Below, piece by piece: positions 19,598 to 32,931 of a stretch of 64,000 bases of DNA. The position numbers and the translations under genes were made by a program. The notes beneath the pieces are model-generated. The model searched no databases. It saw only the letters and a program-made list of their open reading frames with translations, and was not told the DNA's origin. The stretch is from Piscinibacter aquaticus. GTDB lineage: Bacteria > Pseudomonadota > Gammaproteobacteria > Burkholderiales > Burkholderiaceae_C. Positions within the stretch are counted from its first letter, which is position 1, and each line of letters starts with the position of its first letter. The stretch is from assembly GCA_007994965.1 (NCBI GenBank), contig VOPW01000001.1, positions 3,720,001-3,784,000 of the forward strand, in the 5' to 3' direction.

Positions 19598-20245
19598 ATG
19601 TCCCGCGTCTTCCTGCTCATCAACGACCCGCTGGTGGCCGGTCGCATGCGCGGGTTCATCGACGCCACGCCGGGGCTGCGCACGATCGGCTGGGTCACCT
19701 CGATCGAGCAGGCGCGCGCCCAGCTCCCCGCCGCCGCGGCGGACATCGTGTTGGCCGACCTGCAGCTCTCCGACGGCTGGGTGTCGGCCTTCCTCGAGGA
19801 ACTGTCGACCAGCGGCCGCTTCGGCCGGCCGAAGACGCTGCTGATCACGCTCTCGCTCGACGACACGCAGCTGCTCGAGGGCCTCTCGCGCGGCGCCGAC
19901 GGCTACTTCGTGCAGGGCCAATCGCCGCAGATGCTGATCGCGGCGATCGAGCAGTCGCTCTCCGGCGGCGCCGAGATGTCACCAACCATCGCGCGCCAGA
20001 TCAAGGCGCACTTCGACGCCGTGGCCTGGAACCGCAGCGGCTCGGCGGGCGACGACGACAACCCGCTGCACCCCGATCAGCTCGAGCGCCAGGTGCTGCA
20101 GTGGACCTGCGACGGCTTCCTGCCGCACGAGATCGCGCGCGACCTGCGCATCAGCACCCGGGAAGTGGCACATCGCGTGCGCACGCTGTACCGCAAGCTG
20201 CAACTCGACCGGCGGACCTCGTCGCTGTCGCTGAAGTTGCTCTGA
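19598..20245 (+). CDS. Atypical LuxR-like response regulator
   Basis: A 215-residue protein with a receiver-like N-terminus and a helix-turn-helix C-terminus (QVLQWTCDGFLPHEIARDL, then REVAHRVRTLYRKLQL). The phospho-acceptor aspartate is present (IVLADLQLSDG), but the usual acidic pair is reduced to a single aspartate in INDPLVAG and the lysine position reads GYFVQGQ. It may therefore act without normal phosphorylation. No kinase gene is adjacent. The frame is intact. It converges with the GST gene, only 10 bp apart. Confidence 0.7.
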   Translation: MSRVFLLINDPLVAGRMRGFIDATPGLRTIGWVTSIEQARAQLPAAAADIVLADLQLSDGWVSAFLEELSTSGRFGRPKTLLITLSLDDTQLLEGLSRGADGYFVQGQSPQMLIAAIEQSLSGGAEMSPTIARQIKAHFDAVAWNRSGSAGDDDNPLHPDQLERQVLQWTCDGFLPHEIARDLRISTREVAHRVRTLYRKLQLDRRTSSLSLKLL

Positions 20246-20255
20246 GCGCAGCCGC

Positions 20256-20874
20256 TCAGGCCTTCGGCGGACGCGTGTCCTGGAAGCTCTGCCGCGCCTC
20301 GAGCTTCTCCGCCAGCTTGGCCAGATTGGCATGGCGCGAGCGCCAGTCGATCTGCGGAAAGCGGAAGTCGAGGTAGCCCAGCGCACAACCCACCGCGATG
20401 TCGGCCAGCGACATGTGGATGCCCGAGCACCAGGGCTTGTCGCCCAGGCCGGTGCTCATCGCCACCAGCGCGCCGTCGACACGGCTGAGCTGGCGGTCGA
20501 TCCAGGCCTGCGAGCGCTGCTCGGCGCTGCGGCCCGGCGGTGGCTTCCAGCCGCGCGAGGATGGCGGCGTCGAGCACGCCGTCGGCCAGCGCTTCCCAGG
20601 TGCGCACTTCGGTGCGCTCGCGGCCTGACTCGGGAATGAGTCGGTTCACCGGCGAGCGCGTGTCGAGGTATTCGACGATCACCCGCGAATCGAATACCGC
20701 CTCGCCACCTTCCAGCACCGGGCAGGGCACCTTGCCCAGCGGGTTGGCCTTGAGGATGGTGTCGGCATTCCAGACGTCCTCGAGTTCGAACTGGTAGTCG
20801 AGCCTCTTCTCGGCCATCACGATGCGCACCTTGCGCACGTAAGGGCTGGTGAGAGCGCCGATGAGTTTCATCAT
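20256..20874 (-). CDS. Glutathione S-transferase family protein
   Basis: Thioredoxin-fold N-terminus (MKLIGALTSPYVRKVRI, then NPLGKVPCPVLEGGEAVFDSRVI with the glutathione-binding cis-proline and serine) and an all-helical C-terminus (SLADIAVGCALGYLDFRFPQ). Length is about 205 residues. It is probably a cytoplasmic detoxification or redox enzyme. The frame is broken near 20535; repaired, it reads ARLEATAG followed by EQRSQAWIDRQL. ATG 20874 or the next codon, ATG 20871, can start it. The substrate is unknown. Confidence 0.82.
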
Positions 20875-21005
20875 GCTGGTGCGTGCCGTTGCGTCCGGAG
20901 GGTTCGATTCATTCTAGCCACGGAACTCGCGCGAGGCCGGTGATAGAGTCATTCGCCAAAGGGAGCGGCGCCCGTGGCGCAAGCAAGCCGCGGGCCGAAG
21001 AACGA

Positions 21006-24861
<3,856 letters not shown>

Positions 24862-24946
24862 TTCCTCCCCAGTTCGAAGGCGCGCGAACGCGGGGACTGA
24901 CGCTTTCGGGGGTGCGCAACGCTGGCGGCAGGCGTTCACTGCCGAC

Positions 24947-25624
24947 ATGCGCCTGCACCTGCCCTCGGCCCTGCGCACCGCACCCACGCCGCGGCTGCAG
25001 ACACGCGCCGAGGAGATCGCCAACGCAGCCAGCCACGCCCTGGCCTGCCTGCTGCCGGTGCTGGCACGGCCGCTGCTCAGGCGGCCGCGCCGCCCGGCCG
25101 GCGGCCCGCTGGGGCGCGCCTCGGTGGCCGTGTTCTGCGCCACCATGGTGCTGGTGTTCCTCGCCTCGGCCGTGTACCACGCGTTGCCGCCGGGGCGGGC
25201 CAAGCTGTGGGCGCGCTCGGTCGACCATGCGGCGATCTTCGTCTTCATCGCCGGCAGCGCCACGCCGTTCACGCTGGGGGCGATGCCGGGCTGGGCCGGC
25301 GCCACCACGTGCGCGCTGCTGTGGGTGCTGGCACTGTGCGGCGCGGCGCTCAAGCTGATGCGCCGCCTCACCCAACGGCGGCTGTCCACCGGCCTGTACC
25401 TGTTGTTGGGCTGGGCGGCACTGCTGGCCGCGCTGCCGGGCATGGCCTCGATCGACGCCGTGGCGCTGGCTGGCTGATCGCCGGTGGCGTGGCCTACCTC
25501 GTCGGCACCGCCTTCTTCGTGTTCGATTCGGCGCTGCGCTTCGGCCACCTCGTGTGGCACCTGTTCGTGATGGCGGGCAGCGGCTGCCCCGGCGGCAGCG
25601 ATGGCTCCCGCCTGGGTCGGCTAG
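24947..25624 (+). CDS. Hemolysin III family membrane protein
   Basis: A seven-helix inner-membrane protein of the HlyIII/YqfA (PAQR-related) family, about 225 residues. Typical motifs are [14 protein letters not shown], the [10 protein letters not shown] histidine segment, [19 protein letters not shown] and, at the end, [17 protein letters not shown]. The conserved histidines suggest a metal-dependent hydrolase-like site. A C is missing from GCCTGGCTG near 25470, and another indel lies near 25590. Repaired, it stops at 25624. Despite the name, haemolysis is not established for most members. Confidence 0.85.
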
Positions 25625-25642
25625 CCGCGCACGCATCGGCCC

Positions 25643-26111
25643 TCAGAGGCCGAGATCGGACAGCCCGGGTGGTCGTCCGGCCGCCGGCCCAGCGGCCAGT
25701 GGAACTTGCGCTCGGCCTCGGTGATCGGCAGGTCGTTGATGCTGGCGAAGCGCCGCGTCATGAAGCCCTGGTCGTTGAACTCCCAGTTCTCGTTGCCGTA
25801 GCTGCGGTACCAGTGGCCGGAGTCGTCGTGCCACTCGTAGGCGAAGCGCACCGCGATGCGGTTCCCGCCGAAGGCCCACAGTTCCTTGATCAGCCGGTAG
25901 TCGAGCTCGCGCGCCCACTTGCGGCGCAGGAAGGCCTTGACCTCCTCGCGCCCGACCGGGAACTCGGCGCGGTTGCGCCAGCGGGTGTCTTCCGTGTAGA
26001 CGCGGGCGCAGACCTCGGGGTCGCGCGTGTTCCAGGCGTCTTCGGCATGCGGCGCACCTTGCGGATGGCGGTTTCTTCGGTGAAGGGCGGCAGGGGTGGA
26101 CGTGTTTCCAT
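25643..26111 (-). CDS. DUF1348 (NTF2-like) protein
   Basis: A small cytoplasmic protein, about 155 residues, of the DUF1348 family with an NTF2-like cone fold. Hallmarks are [29 protein letters not shown] and the very conserved end [26 protein letters not shown]. The function is unknown; some relatives act on small ketosteroid-like molecules. The frame is broken near 26050, within the first 25 codons. It starts 14 bp downstream of the TRAP large permease stop, so it may be the last gene of that operon. Confidence 0.82.
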
Positions 26112-26124
26112 GGCAGAGCTCCGG

Positions 26125-27446
26125 TCACCAACCAATCGCCTTGGGCAACCACAGCGCGATCTGCGGGTAGAAGAACACCAGCGCGAGCGTGGCGCCCTGC
26201 AGCACGATGAACGGCACCACGCCCTGGTAGATGTCCTTGATGCCCACCTCCGGCGGCGCCACGCCCTTCAGGTAGAACAGCGCCCAGCCGAACGGCGGCG
26301 TGAGAAACGAGGACTGCAGGTTCACCGTGATCAGCATCGCCAGCCAGACCGGATCGACGCCCTGCGCGATCAGCACTGGCAGGAACAGCGGCACCGCGAT
26401 GTAGCTGATCTCGATCCACTCGATGAAGAAGCCGAGCACGAAGATCAGCGCCATCATGAACCAGATGTCGCTGTTCACGCCGCCGGGCAGCCAGTCGAAC
26501 ATCTTCACGATCAGGTCTTCGCCGTGCAGGCCGCGGAAGGCGAGCGCGAACACCTGCGCCATCATCAGGATGAACATCATGATGGCGGTGATCTTGGCGG
26601 TCTCCAGCGCCACGTCCCTGAGCACCTGCCACCTGAAGCGGCCCGCGCCCATGGTGATGAGCACCGCCCCACCGCGCCCATCGATGCGGCCTCGGTCGGC
26701 GCGGCGATGCCGCCGACGATGGAGCCGAGCACCGAGACCACCAGCAGGATGGGCGGCACCACCACCTTCCAGAACCGCACCCACAGCTCGCGGCGGCTGA
26801 CCGCGTCGCGCGGCCTGCGGCAGCGGCGGCATCAGCTCGGGCCAGGCCAGCCGAGCACGAGCAGGAAGACGATGTAGACCGCGGCCAGCAGCAGCCCCGG
26901 CCCCACCGCGGCAGCGAACAGCGTGCCCACCGACAGCTGCATGATGTCCGACAGCAGGATCAGGATCAGGCTGGGCGGGATGATCTGGCCCAGCGTGCCG
27001 GAAGCGCAGATCGCACCGCAGGCGATGCGCTTGTCGTAGCCGCGGCGGATCAGCGTCGGCAGCGTCAGCAGGCCGAGGGTGATGATGGTGGCGCCGACGA
27101 TGCCGGTGGTCGCGCCCATCAGCACGCCGAACAGGATGATGCCCACGCCCATGCCGCCTCGCACGCCGCCGGCGAGGTGCCCCATCACGTCGAGCAGGTC
27201 GTCGGCCGGGCGCGACTTCTCCAGCATGACGCCCATGAAGACGAACAGCGGGATCGCCATCCACTTGTAGCCCGCCACCACGCCGTACAGGCGCGCGGGA
27301 AGCAGGTTGAACAGCCCGTCGCCGAAGCCCAGCCAGCCGAAGACGAAGCCCACCGTCGCCAGCGAGATCGCCACCGGCACGCCGATCATCAGCATCACGA
27401 AGAAGCCGATCAGCATCAGCACCGCGTAGGTCTGCGGCTCAAACAT
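26125..27446 (-). CDS. dctM: TRAP transporter large permease (DctM type)
   Basis: Inner-membrane subunit of a tripartite ATP-independent periplasmic transporter, with about 12 helices and 430-440 residues. Signature motifs are GVPVAISLATVGFVFG, MAIPLFVFMGVMLEKS, FGVLMGATTGIVGATIITLGLLTLP, SGTLGQIIPPSLIL and EIWIEISYIAVPLFLP-like sequences. Frame breaks near 26850, 26805 and 26690 are repairable. Its start overlaps the stop of the small permease gene. It moves the substrate with sodium or protons; specificity comes from the binding protein encoded at 27977-29060. Confidence 0.88.
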
Positions 27447-27967
27447 GGCCGGCCTCCCGTCGCTGCTTCTCCTGCAGCACCAGCCGCATCAGCGCACCCA
27501 CCGTCTGCAGCGCGAGCAGGCCGAAGCCCAGCGGGATCAGTCCTTTGACCGCCCACCGCATCGGGATGCCGCCCGGGTCGGGCGAGGTCTCGGCGATCGC
27601 GTACGACTGGCCCACGTAGGCCCACGACAGCTTGATGAACAGCAGCGCGATCACCAGCGTCAGCATGCCCGAGACGATGTTGACGAAACTTCGCGCGCGG
27701 CGAGAAGTTGGCATAGAACACGTCGACGCGCACGTTGTCGCCACGCTGGATGGCGTAGCTCATGCCGAGCAGGATCACCGCCGCCAGCAAGTGCCATTCG
27801 AGCTCCTGCGACCACACCGAGCCGAAGCTGAAGGCGTAGCGCAGCAGCACGTTGACGGCCACCGGGCCGATCATGAAGAGCGTGAGGTACAGCGTGGCGC
27901 GGCCTGCCGCATCGATCAATGCCTCGATGCGGCGGACCGCGCCTGCCATGGCGGGAGCGTCGGACAT
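27439..27967 (-). CDS. dctQ: TRAP transporter small permease (DctQ type)
   Basis: Four-helix membrane subunit, about 176 residues. DctQ motifs are NVLLRYAFSFGSVWSQELEW and the family's charged loop RGDNVRVDVFYANFSPRAK. One T too many near 27690 breaks the frame; the repaired text reads PRAKFVNIVSGMLTLVIALLF. It overlaps the large permease gene by 8 bp and lies 9 bp after the binding-protein gene, forming a typical dctPQM operon. Confidence 0.88.
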
Positions 27968-27976
27968 GGCTTTGGC

Positions 27977-29060
27977 TCAGCCGCGCACCTTGATGTGGTA
28001 CGCCTCTTCGCTGACCTCGCTCCAGCGGTCGTACTTGGCCTTGAAGGCCATGTAGGAGTCGTGCACCTTCCTGGTCAGCGGATCCTTGGCGGTGGCCTCG
28101 GCGAGCACCTTGTCGGTCTCGGTCTTCAGCGCCTTGATCACCGCATCGGGCAGCGGCTGGCGATCACGCCCTGGTTCTTGATCAGGTCGTCCATCGCCTC
28201 GGAGTTGTGCTTCTGGCACCAGGCTTCGCTGATGACGTTGCACGCCGCCGCGGCGTTGGTGACGATGGCCTTCAGGTCGGCAGGCAGCTTGTCCCAGGCG
28301 GCCTTGTTGATCAGCAGTTCCGACACCGTGGCCGACTCGTGCCAGCCGGTGGTGTAGTAGTACTTCGCCGCCTTGTGCAGGCCCAGGCGCCGATCCTGGA
28401 AGGGGCCGACGAATTCCGCCGCGTCGATCACGCCGCGCTCCAGCGCCGGGAAGATCTCGCCGCCGGGCAGCACCTTCACGTCGACACCCAGGCTTGCATA
28501 GACCTTGCCGGCCAGGCCCGGGATGCGCATCTTCAGGCCCTTGAGGTCGGCGACCGAGTTGATCTCCTTCTTGAACCAACCGGTCATCTGCACGCCGGTG
28601 TTGCCGCAGGGCAGTGCCACCATGCCGAAGGGTGCGTAGACCTCGTTCCACAGCTCCAGGCCGCCGCCGTCGTAGAACCAGCCGTTCATGCCCTGGAAGT
28701 TCATGCCGAAGGGCACGGCCGTGAAGTACTGCGCCGCGGCGGTCTTGCCGGTCCAGAAGTACGAGTTGGCGTGGTTCATCTCCACGGTGCCGGCACGCAC
28801 CGCATCGAAGCCCTCGAAGGCCGGCACGAGCTCGCCGGCGCCGAAGACCTGGATGCGCAGCCGCCCGCCCGACATGTCGGCGATGCGCTTGGCGAGTCGG
28901 TGGCCGAGCCGGGGCCGTCCATGTAGAAGGGCGAGCCCTTCGGGTAGGCCGAGGTCATCTTCCAGTTGAAGGACTGCTGCGCGGCGGCGAGCGCCGGTGC
29001 GGCGAGCGCAGCGCCGGCAAAGCCGGCCTTCAGGGCGGAGCGACGAGAGACCGCTTTCAT
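27977..29060 (-). CDS. dctP: TRAP transporter substrate-binding protein (2-oxoacid type)
   Basis: Periplasmic binding protein of the DctP/TakP family, about 360 residues, with a twin-arginine-like signal (VSRRSALKAGFAGAALAAPALAAAQQ). The ligand region, ALERGVIDAAEFVGPFQD followed by KYYYTTGWHE, is characteristic of the TakP-like branch that binds 2-oxoacids through a bridging cation. The substrate is therefore probably a 2-oxo- or hydroxy-acid. Frame breaks occur near 28895 and 28158. It is the first gene of the TRAP set and is followed by the permeases. Confidence 0.87.
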
Positions 29061-29166
29061 GCGAACTCCAGGGGTGGGGGATGACTGGCCCTAGCCAGCA
29101 CCGTGCCAGCCATCGCGCGACGAGTTGAGCGGCACGTCGCAGACGTGTCCGTTCCAACGAGGAGGA

Positions 29167-29198
29167 CTAAGACGGCGCGCGAAGCGTGTCCGGCTTAG
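29167..29198 (-). terminator. Imperfect hairpin at the end of cynS
   Basis: CTAAGACGG (29167-29175) pairs with CCGGCTTAG (29190-29198) with one mismatch across a 14-base loop; the stem includes the cynS stop codon. No U-run follows, so termination is only a possibility. Confidence 0.25.
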
Positions 29199-29638
29199 TA
29201 GGTCTTGTAGGGAAGGAACTTGCCCGACATGGTGATCGACACACGATCGCCCTTCGGATCGGGCTCGCGCTGCAGGTCCATCTTGAAGTCGATGGCGGAC
29301 ATGATCCCGTCGCCGAACTCCTCGTGGATCAGTTCCTTGAAGGTGGTGCCGTACACGCTCACCAGCTCGTAGAAGCGGTAGATCAGCGGATCGGTCGGCA
29401 CCGAGGTCGGCAGCGAGCCCTTGTAGGGCACGACCATCAGCCACTTCTTCTCGTCCGCCGTGAGGCCGAAGATCTCGGCCACCACGCCGGCCTGCTCGGC
29501 GGTCAGCGTCATCTGGCCGAGGCAGGCCGCGGTGACCCATTCCTTGCTCAGGCCGACCTTGGCGGCCACGTCGGACCACTTCAGGCCCTTGGCCACCTTG
29601 GTGGCGACGATCTTCTCGGTGACGGCTAGTCTGCTCAT
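29195..29638 (-). CDS. cynS: Cyanate hydratase (cyanase)
   Basis: A 147-residue cyanase, decomposing cyanate with bicarbonate to ammonia and carbon dioxide. The catalytic residues are all present in the invariant block: Arg88 and Glu91 in IYRFYELVSVYG and Ser114 in GIMSAIDF (Arg96, Glu99 and Ser122 in the longer E. coli protein). The N-terminal helical bundle (KGLKWSDVAAKVGLSKEWV) forms the decamer interface. The frame is intact, with a good GAGGAG ribosome site before ATG 29638. It is the last gene after an ABC transporter of the nitrate/cyanate family, which therefore most likely imports cyanate. Confidence 0.97.
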   Translation of the reverse strand: MSRLAVTEKIVATKVAKGLKWSDVAAKVGLSKEWVTAACLGQMTLTAEQAGVVAEIFGLTADEKKWLMVVPYKGSLPTSVPTDPLIYRFYELVSVYGTTFKELIHEEFGDGIMSAIDFKMDLQREPDPKGDRVSITMSGKFLPYKTY

Positions 29639-29648
29639 GCGATTCTCC

Positions 29649-30529
29649 TCAGCGGGGTGGGTGACAGGCGCCGCGGCCGCGGCCCCTTCGGGTTCTGCTT
29701 CGAGACCGGGGCTCACCTCGGGCGGCTGCGCCGGGGCGCGGCCGTGCGACAGCTCCTTGCTGCGCGCGACGAGGAAGTCGACCGGTGGTTGCGGATGCGG
29801 TAGTACTGCGGGTCGTGGTGCAGCGTGGCGCGCTGGCGGTCACGCGGCATCGTGTTCTTCACGATCTCGGCCACGCGCGCCTGCGGGCCATTGCTCATCA
29901 AGAGGATGCGGTCGGCGAGCAGGATGGCCTCGTCGACGTCGTGCGTGATCATGAAGACGGTCTGGTGCGTCTCCGAACAGATGCGCAGCAATTCGTCCTG
30001 GATGGTGCCGCGCGTCAGCGCATCGAGCGCGCCGAAGGGCTCGTCGAGCAGCAGCATGCGCGGCTGGATGGCGAACGCGCGCGATGCCCACGCGCTGCTT
30101 CATGCCGCCGGAGAGCTGGCTCGGCTTCTTGTCGATCGCATGCGCGAGGCCGACCAGCGCTACGTATTTCTCGACGTGCTCGTTGACCTGCGCGGCACTC
30201 CAGGCCGGCCACTTGCTGCGCACCGCGAACGCGATGTTCTTGCGCACCGTCAGCCACGGCATCAGCGCATGGCCCTGGAAGACGACGCCGCGCTCCAGGC
30301 TCGGCCCGGCGACCTCGCGGTTGTCCATGAACACATGGCCGTCGCTGGCCGTCTCCAGGCCGGCGAGCACGTTGAGAATGGTCGTCTTGCCGCAGCCGCT
30401 GTGGCCGATGATGCAGACGAACTCGCCCTGGCGGATGCCGAAGTTGACGCTGTCGAAGACGACCGACTCGCCGTAGCGCTTCGTCAGCCCCTCGACCTGC
30501 AGGAACGGGCGCTCTTGTTCAGTCGACAT
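29649..30529 (-). CDS. cynD: Cyanate/nitrate-type ABC transporter ATPase
   Basis: ATPase of the NrtD/CynD/SsuB group, about 290 residues. It has Walker A GHSGCGKTT, Q-loop VFQGHALMPWLTV, signature LSGGMKQRVGIAR and Walker B MLLLDEPFGALDALTRG. Frame breaks lie near 30085 (a lost GC in a GCGC run) and at 29781 (missing A in CCAGG). Past these, the Ala/Pro-rich tail reads in frame into cynS as printed. A further indel restoring the TGA at 29649-29651, which abuts the cynS ribosome site, is the likeliest truth. Its start overlaps the permease stop. Confidence 0.87.
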
Positions 30530-31410
30530 AGGTCACCACCTTCTGCAGCCGGGCAAACATCAGGTCGAGCAGCATCCCGACGATGCCGATCACCAGGATC
30601 GCGAAGATCACGTTGGGCAGCGAGAGGTTGTTCCACTCGTTCCACACGAAGTAGCCGATGCCGGTGCCGCCGACCAGCATCTCGGCGGCCACGATCACCA
30701 GCCAGGGCGATACCCATGCTGATGCGCATGCCGGTGAGGATGGTCGGCGCCGCGGCGGGCAGGATCACCTCGAAGGCCTTGCGGATCGGGCTCACCTCCA
30801 GCGTCTTGGCCACGTTGAGCCACTCGCGCCGCACGCTGGCCACGCCGAAGGCGGTGTTGATCAGCATCGGCCACACCGAGCAGATGAAGATCACGAAGAT
30901 GCCGCTGATGCTGCTGTCCTTGATCGTGTAGAGCGCCAGCGGCATCCAGGCCAGCGGCGAGATGGGTTTCAGCACCTGGATGAACGGGTCGAGCGCGCGG
31001 TAGACCAGCGGGCTCATACCGATCACGAAGCCAAGCGGGATCGCGACGAGTGCCGCGAGCAGGTAGCCCAGGCCCACGCGCGCCAGCGAGTGCGCCAGCT
31101 GCAGGCCCACGCCCTTGTCGTTCGGACCGTTGTCGTAGAAGGGGCTGGCGAGGTTCTTCACCACCACCTCGCCCATCTGGCCGAGCGTCGGGAAGCCCGA
31201 GCGCGCCGGTGCCGCGGCGGGCGCGGCGAGGGTCGCCGGGTCCTTGCCCATCAGCTTGGCGTACTCGAGCTGCTCGGCGGTGAGCTGTTGCACGGGCGCC
31301 GTCACCGGCGCGGGCGCCAGCGTGGCCACGTGCCAGATCGCCAGCACGACGAGCAGGATCAGCACCGACAGCATCCCCGAGCGGAAGCCCAGGCTGCGCA
31401 TGAAGCCCAT
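30519..31410 (-). CDS. cynB: Cyanate/nitrate-type ABC transporter permease
   Basis: Inner-membrane permease of the NrtB/SsuC type, about 297 residues. A first helix (LSVLILLVVLAIWHVATL) is followed by a long periplasmic Ala/Pro-rich insert, then the core with the EAA loop (VAKTLEVSPIRKAFEVILPAAAPTI). The insert is usual for NrtB-like permeases. At about 30703 an extra base in CCTGG breaks the frame; repaired, it continues GIAWLVIVAAEMLVGGTGIGYFVW to TYVD. The stop overlaps the ATPase start codon by several bases. Confidence 0.88.
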
Positions 31411-31420
31411 GGTCGGCTCC

Positions 31421-32809
31421 TCAGCTGCGCTTGATCGCGAAGCTGCCGGCGTAGGCGTCGGCCTTCTCCGGGTCGAAGACCTTGCCCATGATCGTGAACT
31501 TCGGATAGGCGCCCTCCGGCACCTTCATGTCCAGCGACTTCATGGTCTTCTTCGCGTCGGTGAGCAGGAACACCTTCTCGGCGATCTGCTTGTAGTTCAC
31601 GTCGCCCTTCAGGTAGCCCCAGCGCTTCATCTGCGTGAGCATCCACACCGCCATGCTCTGCCACGGCATCGGGTCGAAGTCGGCGCGGTCGGGCACGTTC
31701 TTCACGTTGCCCAGGCCGTCAGCAAACTTGCCGGTGAGCACCTGCGCGATCACCGTCTCCGGCTGGTTGAGATACTGCTGCGGCGCGATCACCTTGGCGA
31801 TCAGCTCGCGGTTCTTCGCCTCGCGGGCCATCGCCGCGGCATTGAGCACCGCGCGGTACAGCGCCGCGAAGGTGTTCGGGTTCTTCTGGATGAACTCGGT
31901 GCTGGTGCCGAAGGCACAGCAGGGGTGGCCGTTCCACAGCTCCTTGGTGAGCAGGTGGATGAAGCCGACCTCCTCGAACACCGCGCGCTGGTTGAAGGGG
32001 TCGGGGCCGAGGAAGCCGTCGATGTTGCCGGCGCGCAGGTTGGCCACCATCTCCGGCGGTGGCACGACGCGGATCTGGATGTCGCGGTCCGGATCGAGCC
32101 CCGCTTCCGCCACGTAGTAGCGCAGCAGGAAGTTGTGCATCGAATACTCGAAGGGCACGGCAAACTTGAAGCCCTTCCAGTCCTTCGGGTCGCGCTTGTC
32201 CTTGTGCTTGACGGACAGCGTGATCGCCTGGCCGTTGGTGTTCTGGATGGTGGCCACGTTCATCGGCGTGGCGGTGGAGCCCAGGCCCAGCGAGATGGCC
32301 AGCGGCATCGGGCTCAGGAAGTGCGTGGCGTCGTACTCCTTGTTGAGCATCTTGTCGCGGATCAGCGCCCAGCCGGCGGTCTTGACCACCTCGACGTTCA
32401 GGCCCTGCTTCGAATAGAAGCCCAGCGGGTGCGCCATGATCAGCGGCGTGGCGCAGGTGATGGGGATGAAGCCGACCTTGAGGTCCTTCTTCTCCAGGGC
32501 GCCCTTCTCTTGCGCCATGGCCTGCAGGCTGGCCACCGGCAGTACGCTGGCGATCGCCGCCATCGCCGAGCGGCGGCCGACCGCGCGCAGGAACTGGCGG
32601 CGCACCGCGTCCTGCGGGAACAGCGCCTTGACGAGCGCCGCTTCGACGAACTGATTGGAGTACTGCTCGAAGGCCGATGTTTCGCTGCGCGCCCGCAGCG
32701 TGGCCACGGCCTCGGCCGCGGCGTGCTCGGCTTCGCTGCGGTGCTGGCCGCAGCGGCAACCCATCATCAGGGGGCGGTCGGCGTCGTACGGATCGAAGTG
32801 CTCGCTCAT
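31421..32809 (-). CDS. cynA: Cyanate/nitrate-type ABC substrate-binding protein
   Basis: A 462-residue binding protein of the NrtA/CynA family (KVGFIPITCATPLIMAHPLGFYSKQGL, NVATIQNTNGQAITLS, AVPFEYSMHNFLLRYY). The N-terminal part is unusually long: about 90 residues with a cysteine pair (GCRCGQHRSEAEHAAAEA) precede the twin-arginine signal GRRSAMAAIASVLPVASL. The extension is also seen in some NrtA homologues encoded with cyanase. First gene of the cyn set. Its ribosome site lies in a strong inverted repeat. Ligand (cyanate) is inferred from cynS; nitrate is the alternative. Confidence 0.87.
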   Translation of the reverse strand: MSEHFDPYDADRPLMMGCRCGQHRSEAEHAAAEAVATLRARSETSAFEQYSNQFVEAALVKALFPQDAVRRQFLRAVGRRSAMAAIASVLPVASLQAMAQEKGALEKKDLKVGFIPITCATPLIMAHPLGFYSKQGLNVEVVKTAGWALIRDKMLNKEYDATHFLSPMPLAISLGLGSTATPMNVATIQNTNGQAITLSVKHKDKRDPKDWKGFKFAVPFEYSMHNFLLRYYVAEAGLDPDRDIQIRVVPPPEMVANLRAGNIDGFLGPDPFNQRAVFEEVGFIHLLTKELWNGHPCCAFGTSTEFIQKNPNTFAALYRAVLNAAAMAREAKNRELIAKVIAPQQYLNQPETVIAQVLTGKFADGLGNVKNVPDRADFDPMPWQSMAVWMLTQMKRWGYLKGDVNYKQIAEKVFLLTDAKKTMKSLDMKVPEGAYPKFTIMGKVFDPEKADAYAGSFAIKRS

Positions 32810-32810
32810 G

Positions 32811-32860
32811 GTGCAACCTCTCGTCTGTGCATAGGGGAATGCTAGGAACGAGAGGCGCAC
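32811..32860 (-). promoter_or_regulatory. Inverted repeat over the cynA leader and ribosome site
   Basis: Read on the minus strand, GTGC-G-CCTCTCGT pairs with ACGAGAGG-TT-GCAC immediately before the ATG. The second arm holds the GAGAGG ribosome site, and a small GCAT/ATGC stem lies in the loop. It could be an RNA fold hiding the ribosome site. However, a -10-like TAGCAT also sits between the arms, so a DNA operator flanking the promoter is equally possible. Confidence 0.45.
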
Positions 32861-32885
32861 CGCAACATCGGGGCCAGCGGGATTC

Positions 32886-32909
32886 GCCTGTAGGGCTGGC
32901 CCTACAGGC
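32886..32909. repeat. Perfect 10-bp hairpin GCCTGTAGGG-CTGG-CCCTACAGGC
   Basis: A perfect 10-bp inverted repeat with a 4-base loop, 22 bp past the stop of the small secreted protein gene and about 75 bp before the cynA start. It is strong enough to terminate or insulate transcription between the two genes. It lacks a T-run, so an operator role is also open. Confidence 0.5.
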
Positions 32910-32931
32910 GCCGCGCGCGCGACGGTTCAGC

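Noticed and set aside
29083..29096. Short dyad CTGGC-CCTA-GCCAG as a terminator after cynS
   Set aside because: Only five base pairs with no T-run; too weak to call.
29195..29716. Possible fusion of the ABC ATPase to cyanase
   Set aside because: The reading frames join only through a region with other indels. A TGA right at the cynS ribosome site, plus the exact cyanase N-terminus and length, favour two genes.
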